Assembly: GCA_905233445.1 (NCBI GenBank)
Contig: CAJOEP010000001.1
Span: 62,001 to 126,000, forward strand
Reading direction: 5' to 3'
DNA length: 64,000 bases
Source of the DNA: an uncultured Bacteroidales bacterium
GTDB taxonomy: Bacteria > Bacteroidota > Bacteroidia > Bacteroidales > F082
Position numbers and translations under genes: made by a program. Numbering within the stretch: position 1 is the stretch's first letter; every line of letters begins with the position of its first letter. This document shows positions 54,721 to 64,000 of the stretch, piece after piece. The notes below the pieces were generated by a model. It was not told the DNA's origin and did not search any database. It worked only from the letters and a program-made list of their open reading frames with translations.

Positions 54721-55545
54721 TTATTCAATAGTTCGAGCTAGACGTACAGAGAAACCTTGATGTATATTTTCTCTTTGATCCCAATAAACAAATCCATCTC
54801 CGAAAATCACAGAACGAGAGTTGACTGGTCCGGAGCCTGTGCATTTCCAATAATAACCGCTTGTGCCGGCTTTGATAACGTCTTTTTCGTTACGATAGCC
54901 CGCAGCAGGGAGGAAAATGGCGCCGTTAGCCTCAAATTTTTCGGTCCACACCTTTTGTAAAATGCGGTTGCTGCCGAAACTTGCATCTTCTTTATTTGGC
55001 TCGTTTAACGGATAACCAAATGTTGACCAGCTGTCAGGAAGCAAAATAAGGCCATTCACACCATTTACAATAGCTTTGGCATATAAAATACCGCTTGATG
55101 TCTTGCGGGTCTCGAAAATATAGTTCCATTCATCTTGTGACAATGTAAACCAATTGTAGTCCTCGCCGTTTATGATAGTGTTTTTACCCCAATCGTTGAA
55201 TGATGTATAGTCTTCCCAATAATGATTTTTATATTTAAAAGGAGCGTTGCCTGTTCCCCAACCGAATAAATCTATCCAATCTTCATTGTCATCTGAAATT
55301 CTACTATTGGCATCGCCCATGTAATCCCATTGGTTTTCGGCGAAACGCCATGTATTGGTAGATGCTTGATACTGTAAGTTGCCTTTTGCAAAAAACACTT
55401 TTGTGTTTGCTGATACAGAAAATGCGCCTTTTTCAACGCCTGGATTGCCGGTATTAAGTCCTGCGGTTAAATCAGTCAAGCTGCTGCAGCTCAACATTGC
55501 CATTGCGACGAACGCAATAAGCCCAAATTGTTTAAGTGCTTTCAT
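54721..55545 (-). CDS. Hypothetical lipoprotein with paralogous-domain-like repeats (FSVSANTKVFFAKGNLQYQAS)
   Basis: Lipobox AMLSCSS; GKGNLQYQ/WRFAENQWDYMG signature seen in Bacteroidales surface proteins. Confidence 0.7.
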   Translation of the reverse strand: MKALKQFGLIAFVAMAMLSCSSLTDLTAGLNTGNPGVEKGAFSVSANTKVFFAKGNLQYQASTNTWRFAENQWDYMGDANSRISDDNEDWIDLFGWGTGNAPFKYKNHYWEDYTSFNDWGKNTIINGEDYNWFTLSQDEWNYIFETRKTSSGILYAKAIVNGVNGLILLPDSWSTFGYPLNEPNKEDASFGSNRILQKVWTEKFEANGAIFLPAAGYRNEKDVIKAGTSGYYWKCTGSGPVNSRSVIFGDGFVYWDQRENIHQGFSVRLARTIE

Positions 55546-55772
55546 ATTAATAGTATTTTAGTGAATAATTAGTTAAATCAGTCAAAATCGCAATACAAAG
55601 TTCCTTATTATTTTAATTATTGAAATTTCGTTGTGTAAAAATGCAGTTTGCTTTGCGTAAGAAAAAGGGTTTTGAGTCGTCAATGCGTAAAAATGAAATT
55701 GCAATACGTAAAAAACGACGTCTAATAATTGAAATTTGAATTATAATAGGAAAAAATTGTAATTTTGCAAAT

Positions 55773-56854
55773 ATGAATAGTGACTCAGTATATATCATGT
55801 TGCTTTGCTTTGTTTCAGGCATTGCGCAATGTGCCTTGATGGGATGCGGGATATACATGCTCAAACACCATTGCAACTACCAGTTCCAGAAGGTCTTTGC
55901 TGTTACGTTGCTACTGCATTCAATCGGCTTTTTTAACAATTTTTGGTGGTGGCGTGCAGCGATTTGTCATGTGCCGATTTCATTAATACACTTCTTTTGC
56001 TTTTCGATTATGTGATCGTTGGAGGCTACATAATTTTCGGAATCTCATTGGTCTTGCCTAACCGCTATAAACTATCGCAACTGATGATGTTCGAGATCCC
56101 TTTTGTTGGAGCAATGGTGTTATTTGCCATTACCCAAAGTCCGAAAGTGTTGCCTGCCGTTCAGATATTTACCTTGTTTATTTCGGTAATTTTAATGGTC
56201 TATTTGTATAAGTCCATAAAGAAATATACCAAAATGCTCGAGAACAATGTGAGCAATTTAGAGTATTTCGACCTCCGTTGGAGTGCAATTTTGATTACCT
56301 TGTTTTTCGCATACCAACTGCTGTGGTCCGGTGACAGTCTGTCACAGCAAAATTGGTTTGCCGAGCAGGAAGGCGATTACAGCTTGATTTTTGACTCAGC
56401 ATATTGCCTCGTTTCCATAGCATTTGTGATTTATGTCATGCATAAAATAATCACCCAGAAGGTGTTTGTTTTGAGAAATCAGGTTGACAAGGATCCTTAT
56501 TATAAAACTTTGTCTGCCAAAGACATTGAGTTTATCATACGCGAAATGCGATATTATCGCGACAGCACGCTGACATTGCAGAAGTTGGCGCAGTTGTTGG
56601 GAACAAACCGGCAGTACCTTAGCAACTACATCAACCAAGAGCGCCATATGACTTTCTACGAATACATCAATGAGTTCCGTTTGGAAGAGGCCAAGGTTAT
56701 TTTGGAAAGTAAAAACTCTGAAAGCCAGCAATCCTTGGAAGACATATCGGTCATGGTTGGCTTCAACTCATACTCCACGTTTTTGCGCTCGTTTAAGAGC
56801 AAGTACGGAAAAACTCCATCGAAGTATCTATTTGAAAGGAGTTCATGTGTTTAA
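55773..56854 (+). pseudogene. AraC family regulator with N-terminal membrane domain, split by a frameshift at 55940-55944
   Basis: ORF 55773-56015 (...LLLHSIGFFNNFWWW) and ORF 55943-56854 (VVACSDLSCADFINTLLLL...AraC HTH) join with one extra T in the TTTTT tract. Confidence 0.72.
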
Positions 56855-56870
56855 CATGAAGAATTTTTCG

Positions 56871-56878
56871 TATTTTTG
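56871..56878 (+). promoter_or_regulatory. -7-like element TATTTTTG upstream of mfd
   Basis: TAnnTTTG consensus; very close to the GTG start. Confidence 0.4.
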
Positions 56879-56883
56879 CCCCC

Positions 56884-59800
56884 GTGAAAGAAAATCCTAT
56901 CTCATATTATAAAGACGACGCTCGAATATTTCAACTCGTTGATTATCTTAATGATAAGAAGAATGTGTTTTGCAAGGGCATCGTCGGCTCGGCTAAGGCT
57001 TTCGCTGTGGCGGCGGCGTTCGAGAAGCTCGGCGGACAGCATTTTGTGGTGTGTCCAGATAAAGAAAGTGCGGCGTATTTCTACAACGACCTCGAGAATA
57101 TCTTCGGCGAACGCGAGCAGGACTACGCCAAGAAGATGATTCTGTTCTATCCGACCTCGTACAAACGTCCGTATGAGCCGGAGAAGCCCGATAACACCTA
57201 TATCTTGTCGCGAACCGAGGTTTTGCAAAGGGTTTCGACATCCGAGCGCAAGACGATAATCGTCTCTTACCCGGAAGCATTGAGCGAGAAGATTGTCACC
57301 CGTAAGATATTGAGCAAGAATACTTTGAAACTTGCGGTGGGCGAGAAGGTCGATATGGATTTCGTCACCGACACCCTGCTGGAATACAACTTCGAGCATG
57401 TCGATTTTGTGGTTGAGCCAGGTCAGTTTGCGATTCGTGGCGGCATCGTCGATGTGTTTTCTTTCGCCAACGACTACCCATATCGTATCGTTTTTGATTT
57501 CGACGAAGTGGAGTCGATTCGTTCGTTCAATCCTGTCGACCAGCTCTCGATTGAGAAGCTGCAACGCATAGTTTTGCTGCCAAATCTTCAGGACCATAAC
57601 CTTTCGGAAGAGCGTGAGACGATATTCCAATATCTTCAGAATCAGACGGTTATGTGGCTCGACGAGACCGATTTTCTGAAAGAGAGAATCGATGCCGAGT
57701 ATAAAAAAGCTGTCGATGCCTACGAAAATTCTGAAGAAAACGAGAACCTGAAATCGCCTGAGACTTTATTCGCGCAAAGTGATGAACTTCTTACGCAACT
57801 TGATGATTTTAAATCGGTTACGTTTGAAACATATTCCGATTCGGTGGGGAAGGAGATTGTGGAATTCAACATCACCAGTCAGCCTGTGTTCAACAAGAAC
57901 TTCGAGATGTTGCAAAACACCATTAACTCGTTGAAAGACAGAGGCTACCGCATACTTTTCTTCTCCGAAAGCAAGCGCCAGCTCGAGCGAATTCAGAGCA
58001 TTTTGAACGATTTGCAGCAGAAGGACGAGTCGAACCACGACTTCACACCTATATTATATTCCATCCAGGCAGGTTTTGTCGACAACGACCAGAGGCTGTG
58101 CTGCTTTACCGACCACCAGATTTTTGAGCGTTACCACCGTTTCCATCTCCGTGAAGGTTTTGCAAGCAGTCAGGCGCTGACAATCAAAGAGTTATACGAT
58201 TTGAAACCTGGCGATTATGTCACTCATATCGACCACGGTATCGGACGTTTCGACGGTCTGGAAATTATCGACCACAACGGAAAACAGCAGGAAGCGCTGC
58301 GTTTAATCTATCAAAACGGCGATTTGCTTTACGTGAGCATCCACTCGTTAAATAGAATTTCGAAATATTCGAGTAAAGATGGCGCTGAACCTTCGTTGAG
58401 CAAACTCGGCTCGAACGCTTGGAACAAGCTGAAAGCAAAGACGAAGAGCAAGGTCAAGGACATCGCACGCGAGCTCATAAAACTCTACGCTGAGCGTAAG
58501 AATTCGAAGGGCTTCCAGTTTATGCCGGATACTTATCTACAGACCGAGCTCGAGGCGTCGTTTATGTACGAGGACACTCCCGACCAGCTCAAAGCGACCA
58601 TCGATGTGAAGCGCGATATGGAGAAGGAATCGCCGATGGACCGTCTCGTGTGCGGTGATGTTGGTTTCGGAAAGACCGAGGTGGCAATTCGTGCCGCGTT
58701 CAAGGCGGTCAGCGACTCGAAACAGGTGGCTGTTTTGGTGCCGACAACGGTGCTTGCACTTCAGCATTTCCATACGTTTTCGAGCCGTTTGAAAGGCTTC
58801 CCGGTCACCATCGATTACATGAACCGTTTCAAGACCGCCAAGGAGCAGAAAAAGACTCTCGAAGAGGTCAAAGCCGGTAGAATAGATATATTAATAGGTA
58901 CTCATCGAATCATCAGTAAAGATGTGGAGTTCAAGGACTTAGGTCTCTTGATAATCGACGAGGAACAAAAATTCGGCGTTTCCGCAAAGGAGAAGCTGAA
59001 ACAGATGAAAACCAATGTCGATACCCTCACTTTGACAGCTACTCCAATCCCGAGAACGTTACAGTTTTCTATGATGGGCGCTCGCGACATGAGCATCATC
59101 ACCACTCCGCCGCCAAACAGATATCCGGTCGAGACCGAACTACGTTCGTTCTCTCCTGATGTGATAAGAGACGCCATACAGTACGAGCTCGCGCGCGACG
59201 GACAGGTGTTTTTCGTGCACAACCGCATTCAAAACATCATGGAGGTTTACGACATGATTATCAGCTGCGTGCCGGGCGCGAAGGTGGCTGTGGGTCACGG
59301 TCAGATGGAGGGCGACAAGCTCGAACAGATAATGCTCGACTTTATCGACGGCAAGTACGACGTGCTTCTCTGCACCACGATTATCGAGGCTGGACTGGAT
59401 ATTCCGAATGCCAACACCATCATCATCAACGATGCGCACAAATATGGACTGAGCGACCTGCATCAGCTGCGCGGTAGGGTGGGGCGTTCCAACAAAAAGG
59501 CGTTCTGCTACCTCCTCACACCTCCGCTTGCGATGCTCAGCGACGAGGCTCAGAAACGTTTGAGAGCCTTAGAGGAATTCTCCGATTTAGGCAGCGGCTT
59601 CAACATCGCAATGCGCGACCTCGACATCCGTGGAGCCGGCAACCTGCTTGGTGCCGAGCAGAGCGGTTTCATCAACGATATCGGCTTCGAGACCTATCAT
59701 AAAATCCTCGACGAGGCCATCATGGAGCTCAAGGAAAACGAGTTCAAAGACCTGTTCGAGAAGCCCGAAGAAGAGAAAAAATACGTCCGCGAGTGCGCCA

Positions 59801-60246
59801 TCGAGTCGGATCTGGAGATACTTCTTCCGAACGAGTACGTCGATTCATCAGCTGAGCGTATCAGTCTTTACAACGAGCTCGATCATATTGAAAATGAAGA
59901 AGGTTTGATGCGCTTCACCGACAACCTCATCGACCGTTTCGGTGAACTTCCGCCGCAGGCTAACGACCTTTTGAATACCGTAAGATTACGCTGGATTGCC
60001 CGTGACCTCGGATTCGAGAAAATTGTCCTCAAAAAAGGCGATATGACTTGTTATTTCCTGCAAGATCAGGAGTCAGATTACTTCAAAACCGAGACTTTCA
60101 ACAAAATCATCCGTTACGCTTCCGACCATCTGAAACGTTGTCAGTTTAAGGAGCAAAACGGCAAGAATATATTGATTTTCAAAGTCGTTGACAGGGTGAA
60201 AGACGCACTTGAATTGTTGCGAGAAATCTCAAATTCAGATAAATAA
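56884..60246 (+). CDS. mfd: Transcription-repair coupling factor
   Basis: CarD-like LKPGDYVTHIDHGIGRFDGLE; DRLVCGDVGFGKTEVAIRAAF; DEEQKFGV; LTATPIPRTLQFS; QLRGRVGRS; GTG start. Confidence 0.97.
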   Translation: MKENPISYYKDDARIFQLVDYLNDKKNVFCKGIVGSAKAFAVAAAFEKLGGQHFVVCPDKESAAYFYNDLENIFGEREQDYAKKMILFYPTSYKRPYEPEKPDNTYILSRTEVLQRVSTSERKTIIVSYPEALSEKIVTRKILSKNTLKLAVGEKVDMDFVTDTLLEYNFEHVDFVVEPGQFAIRGGIVDVFSFANDYPYRIVFDFDEVESIRSFNPVDQLSIEKLQRIVLLPNLQDHNLSEERETIFQYLQNQTVMWLDETDFLKERIDAEYKKAVDAYENSEENENLKSPETLFAQSDELLTQLDDFKSVTFETYSDSVGKEIVEFNITSQPVFNKNFEMLQNTINSLKDRGYRILFFSESKRQLERIQSILNDLQQKDESNHDFTPILYSIQAGFVDNDQRLCCFTDHQIFERYHRFHLREGFASSQALTIKELYDLKPGDYVTHIDHGIGRFDGLEIIDHNGKQQEALRLIYQNGDLLYVSIHSLNRISKYSSKDGAEPSLSKLGSNAWNKLKAKTKSKVKDIARELIKLYAERKNSKGFQFMPDTYLQTELEASFMYEDTPDQLKATIDVKRDMEKESPMDRLVCGDVGFGKTEVAIRAAFKAVSDSKQVAVLVPTTVLALQHFHTFSSRLKGFPVTIDYMNRFKTAKEQKKTLEEVKAGRIDILIGTHRIISKDVEFKDLGLLIIDEEQKFGVSAKEKLKQMKTNVDTLTLTATPIPRTLQFSMMGARDMSIITTPPPNRYPVETELRSFSPDVIRDAIQYELARDGQVFFVHNRIQNIMEVYDMIISCVPGAKVAVGHGQMEGDKLEQIMLDFIDGKYDVLLCTTIIEAGLDIPNANTIIINDAHKYGLSDLHQLRGRVGRSNKKAFCYLLTPPLAMLSDEAQKRLRALEEFSDLGSGFNIAMRDLDIRGAGNLLGAEQSGFINDIGFETYHKILDEAIMELKENEFKDLFEKPEEEKKYVRECAIESDLEILLPNEYVDSSAERISLYNELDHIENEEGLMRFTDNLIDRFGELPPQANDLLNTVRLRWIARDLGFEKIVLKKGDMTCYFLQDQESDYFKTETFNKIIRYASDHLKRCQFKEQNGKNILIFKVVDRVKDALELLREISNSDK

Positions 60247-60266
60247 ATTTTAAATACTAAAGCATA

Positions 60267-61631
60267 ATGCAGCAAGACAGAACTTTAGAATTGGAAACGA
60301 AAAGCATTGGCGCTCTGTTACTTATGTATGCATTGCCGTCGGTAGTGAGTCAGGTTATATCATCGGTTTACAACATTTGTGACCGTATTTTCATCGGACA
60401 CGGAGTGGGCGCGCTCGCCATTGCGGGATTGGCCATCACTTTGCCAATCATCAATATCATTCACGCTTTTGGCGCTTTGATTGGTGTTGGAGCAGGGGCT
60501 AGGATGTCGATAGTTTTGGGCAAGAAAGACATCAACTGGGCTGAGAATATCCTCGGCAACAGCGTCATTTTCACCGTCGTGTTGAGCGGACTGGTTATGC
60601 TGTTATCCTATATTTTCCTTGATAAAATATTGTTTGCATTTGGTGCGACAGCCGAAACTGTGGCTTACGCCCGCGAATATATGGTCATTGTGCTTCCGGG
60701 TATGTTTCTGACCACCATGGCGTTCAACCTCGTCTCGCTGATGCGTGCATCGGGCTATCCGAATCAGTCGATGATAGTGCTCGTGTCGGGTGCAGTGCTC
60801 AATATCGGTCTCGACGCACTGTTTATCTTTGTCTTCCATTTGGGAATAGCAGGTGCCGCTTGGGCTACCACCATCTCGATGACGTTTGCCAGCTTCCTTG
60901 CGATGTTGCATTTCATAAAACGCGACTCGTTCATCCGCTTCCGTCGTCACGGATTTCAGCCCAAGGGCTATATCTTCAAGAATATCTTCATGATAGGAAT
61001 GAGTCCGTTCCTGATGAACGTGGCAGCTGCCGGCGTGGTTGCCATTCTGAACAAACAACTCATAAAATACGGCAGCGATATGGCGGTGGGTGCTTACGGC
61101 ATCGCCAACAGTTTCATCATGATTATGATTATGGTCATCCTCGGAGTGTGCATGGGAATGCAGCCAATCGCGGGCTACAACTATGGTGCAGGTCATCCCG
61201 ACAGGCTCAAACGCGTTTACATCTTAACGATGAAAGTTTGCGTTTTGTTAGGTATTGTCACTGCCATAATCGGTTGCACTATGCCTCGCATCATCTCGAT
61301 GGCGTTCACCAGCGACACGCTCTTGCTCGACATCTCGCAGATGGCCTTGCCTTACATCACCGTGATGACTCCGCTCATCGCCTTCACCATCGTCAACTCC
61401 AACTTCTTCCAGAGTATCGACAAACCATGGATTGCCATAGTCACCAGCCTCTCGCGCCAGGTCATCTTCCTCATCCCGATGATGTACCTCATGCCAATAA
61501 TTTTCCGCGACCTTGGCTTTGATAGCCTCGACGGCGTGTTCTGCTCATGCACGGTCTCCGATGTTTTCGGTGCAATTCTGGCGCTGGTTTTGATGCTTAC
61601 ACAAAGGAAGGTGTTCAGGTACACTATTTAA
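60267..61631 (+). CDS. MATE family efflux transporter
   Basis: 12-TM pattern; VVSQVISSVYNICDRIFIGHGVGALAIAGLAITLPI, GMQPIAGYNYGAGHPDRLK. Confidence 0.94.
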   Translation: MQQDRTLELETKSIGALLLMYALPSVVSQVISSVYNICDRIFIGHGVGALAIAGLAITLPIINIIHAFGALIGVGAGARMSIVLGKKDINWAENILGNSVIFTVVLSGLVMLLSYIFLDKILFAFGATAETVAYAREYMVIVLPGMFLTTMAFNLVSLMRASGYPNQSMIVLVSGAVLNIGLDALFIFVFHLGIAGAAWATTISMTFASFLAMLHFIKRDSFIRFRRHGFQPKGYIFKNIFMIGMSPFLMNVAAAGVVAILNKQLIKYGSDMAVGAYGIANSFIMIMIMVILGVCMGMQPIAGYNYGAGHPDRLKRVYILTMKVCVLLGIVTAIIGCTMPRIISMAFTSDTLLLDISQMALPYITVMTPLIAFTIVNSNFFQSIDKPWIAIVTSLSRQVIFLIPMMYLMPIIFRDLGFDSLDGVFCSCTVSDVFGAILALVLMLTQRKVFRYTI

Positions 61632-63147
61632 CAATCTTTTTTCTGATTTCGCTTCGGCTCTTGTTTACCGAATGCACGCTAAGCCCCAGAATGTAGCCGA
61701 TTTCGGTGTTGGTGAGGTCGGAACACGAAAGCAGCAGCACCTTCGATTCGGTGTCGTTCAGGTTAGGATATTTCTGAAGGATGGTGGTGTACATGTCTGG
61801 ATAAACTCTCTCGATGGCAATAACAGCCGCCTCAAACATAGTGGCTTGTTCGTTGTTGATTTTATATATCAACGGCCCCCATTCTTTAGTGAAATCATTG
61901 GCGCGCCCGTTTATGCGGCTGGCCGTTATGATAAGATGCAGCTGTCGCGAAAGCTCTTCTTCAACAACCTCCGGCTTCACCGATTGCTGCAGTTTTTCTT
62001 TTGTTATGTCTAATTCCTGTTTTATCTCCTTGTTTTCTTTTAAAATATTTTTTTGCCGAACCAATAGAATAATTACGACTATCGAAACTGAAAGCAGTAA
62101 CAGGCTGATTATCAATATAATACGTTGTTTATTGATAATCTTTTCATTCAAAGTGTTTTGCAAAACCTCGTAATCGTATTGGCGTTGAATACGGTATATG
62201 TTTTTTGTTTCTTTTTCTTTTTGTATTTGGTATTGTAATGTTGAGTATTTTTTATAAAAATCTAATGACTGTTTAAAAAGCTCTTGTTTTTCCTTGATAT
62301 ACGATATCAAAAAATAGATAGAGACTTTTGTTTCCGGTTTCGTTTTGACAGACTTGGATAAATCTAAAGCTTTTTGTGTATAACTATCGGCGTTATTATA
62401 ATCGTCGTTATATACATATATAGTCCCAATATTCAGATAGTACATTGTCAGTTGTGTGCTGTCTGTTATGAAATCCTTCATTTGTAACAAGCAATAGATT
62501 GCGTCATCATATTTCCCTTGTTCACGATAAAAAACGGAATAATTGTTCAAAATTTTTCTTATAGCACGAGCTGAGTTCCCTTTATTGGCATAATCAAGTG
62601 CTTTTTGGAGATATATCTCAGCGGTTGAATATTCTTTTTGGATAATAAACGACGAAGCGATTAGATTATTGAGGAAGCCCAGTTCTGTATAATTGTTCCC
62701 AAAGTTTTTGCTTGCTATGGAAGCTATGCTTAGTAAGTCGTTATATGTTTTTTCGTAATACCATAATTTCGCAATGTTAAACTGGGCGCGTGCCATAGTG
62801 AGTGAGTCTCCTGACATACCTGCATAATGCTCGGCATTTTTAAACTGTTTTATGGCAGAGGCTTTGTCGTCTTTTTCTAATTGAGCATAGCCACAATATA
62901 AAGATCCCTGAGCTGTTTTGCCATAATCGCTTTTTTCTGCAAAAAATGCTATAGTCTTAGTCAGTTCTGGTATAAGATCTATTGTATCACATATTTCAGA
63001 ATCATATCTGTCACCATCCGGGTGTTGGTATATGGTTTCGACTTGGTGCAATATGTTGCACATATCATCATATTCGTTATCCGACGGGTTGCATGCTATC
63101 AGCGGCATCAAAACTACAAGTCCGAAATATTTCATTAAAATCTTCAT
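61624..63147 (-). CDS. TPR-containing transmembrane LuxR/HTH-type regulator
   Basis: TPR region, single TM (IILIISLLLLSVSIVVIILLV), C-terminal LNDTESKVLLLSCSDLTNTEIGYILGLSVHSVNKSRSEIRKK. Confidence 0.82.
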   Translation of the reverse strand: MKILMKYFGLVVLMPLIACNPSDNEYDDMCNILHQVETIYQHPDGDRYDSEICDTIDLIPELTKTIAFFAEKSDYGKTAQGSLYCGYAQLEKDDKASAIKQFKNAEHYAGMSGDSLTMARAQFNIAKLWYYEKTYNDLLSIASIASKNFGNNYTELGFLNNLIASSFIIQKEYSTAEIYLQKALDYANKGNSARAIRKILNNYSVFYREQGKYDDAIYCLLQMKDFITDSTQLTMYYLNIGTIYVYNDDYNNADSYTQKALDLSKSVKTKPETKVSIYFLISYIKEKQELFKQSLDFYKKYSTLQYQIQKEKETKNIYRIQRQYDYEVLQNTLNEKIINKQRIILIISLLLLSVSIVVIILLVRQKNILKENKEIKQELDITKEKLQQSVKPEVVEEELSRQLHLIITASRINGRANDFTKEWGPLIYKINNEQATMFEAAVIAIERVYPDMYTTILQKYPNLNDTESKVLLLSCSDLTNTEIGYILGLSVHSVNKSRSEIRKKIVK

Positions 63148-63414
63148 AAAAAGATGTTTTATCGATGCAAAGATAGCACTATTTATTCAAAATGACAATA
63201 AGAAGGGTTGTAAAACACATAAAATAGAATTGTAAATGCAAATTTTCAACACATTATAAATCAATAATATACGAAGATATGGCTCAAAAAAGATTGTAAT
63301 TGGCAAAATCTGAATTGTAAAACTGAAAAAAGTTGGAATAATTGAAATAATATTGCATAGTCAAAATGGCTTAAATGACAAAAAATTACGATTAACAAAC
63401 AAAAACTATTCGCA

Positions 63415-63630
63415 ATGAAAAACAAAAAACTGCTTTTAATCATTTTAGGTGTTTTTAGCCTTTTATCATTACAGGCTATGCCTATATTACACCTAGAATC
63501 ACCCACACAATCTGTCGTCTATGATAGACCGCCGAATTATACTGATATTGAACTTAATGGGAGCTTTGTTTATAACCACGGTCCCAACGCCGTAGAAGCT
63601 TATGCCGAAGGTGATTTTATAAAACAATAA
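63415..63630 (+). CDS. Small exported peptide, 71 aa
   Basis: MKNKKLLLIILGVFSLLSLQA signal peptide, no family certain; C-terminal NAVEAYAEGD. Confidence 0.6.
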   Translation: MKNKKLLLIILGVFSLLSLQAMPILHLESPTQSVVYDRPPNYTDIELNGSFVYNHGPNAVEAYAEGDFIKQ

Positions 63631-63675
63631 CATTAAACTAACAAAGAACTAATTATTAACTTAAAATTCAAAGCC

Positions 63676-63936
63676 ATGAAAAAACACGTAAAATTAATTG
63701 CAACAGTTGCAACATTGCTCATCGCAGCAGCATGAGTAATCACATTTGAGGCCTGCAACAAAAAGAGCGAAATAACAAGCAATAATAATTCTAATAGTAT
63801 CATTACTATATCGTCTGACGTAAATATGGACGAATATTTGCTCGATTTACGAAATCGCATGAAATCAGCTAAAAAAGGAGGGGAAACGATGACTATTGCC
63901 GATGCCGATATGAAAACAATAAAAGTCAAATTATGA
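63676..63936 (+). pseudogene. Small lipoprotein with in-frame TGA at codon 20
   Basis: MKKHVKLIATVATLLIAAA*VITFEACNKKSEITSNNNSNSIITISSDVNMDEYLLDLRNRMKSAKKGGETMTIADADMKTIKVKL; ATGA overlap with the next ORF. Confidence 0.65.
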
Positions 63937-64000
63937 ACAAATTCAATTCTATAATTGGCGATGACAAAAATATTTATTGTATAATGTGTGATATGGATAA
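63933..64000 (+). CDS. Start of an ORF running off the window (MNKFNSIIGDDKNIYCIMCDMD...)
   Basis: ATG overlaps the preceding TGA (ATGA coupling). Confidence 0.5.
   Translation, partial: MNKFNSIIGDDKNIYCIMCDMD

Noticed and set aside
60860-61522. 220-aa same-strand ORF in another frame of the MATE gene
   Set aside because: His/Arg/Gln-rich out-of-frame translation of a conserved transporter; codon-bias artefact.

Overview
This is a 64-kb chromosomal window from a Bacteroidales-type bacterium. The assignment rests on a T9SS-sorted C25 peptidase, TAnnTTTG promoters, a fused MurF-Alr, DUF5689/DUF6359-type lipoproteins and a TonB receptor. Most genes are housekeeping or envelope genes: pssA, queA, der, era, manA, pdxA, murF-alr, pyrC, tadA, kdtA, lptB, kdsD, recQ, uvrC, thiL, dus and mfd. 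There is also a TolC-HlyD-ABC2 efflux operon, an initiator tRNA, a 5'-truncated tRNA-CAU relic and two toxin-antitoxin-like pairs. No CRISPR array, prophage or transposase was recognised. The most unusual signal is repeats at two scales. (1) Several families of short palindromic elements occur both between genes and inside conserved coding sequences with the frame intact: three different elements in murF-alr, one each in pyrC and manA, and a candidate in an M16 peptidase. They encode peptides such as RDARP(C/Y)VST, VQGMPCTYG and LSFRAQRGTS. (2) Six heptanucleotide tandem arrays lie between about 14.3 and 24.3 kb. Most abut or overlap gene 3' ends, and in two cases the array itself encodes the protein C-terminus and the stop codon. 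Other items for follow-up: a 58-aa antitoxin-like ORF missed by the ORF track, a frameshifted AraC regulator, an in-frame TGA in a small lipoprotein signal peptide, a candidate TonB/OB-fold/nuclease locus, and a kinase-deaminase fusion resembling AvcD architecture. All family calls are from reading protein motifs; no searches were run.
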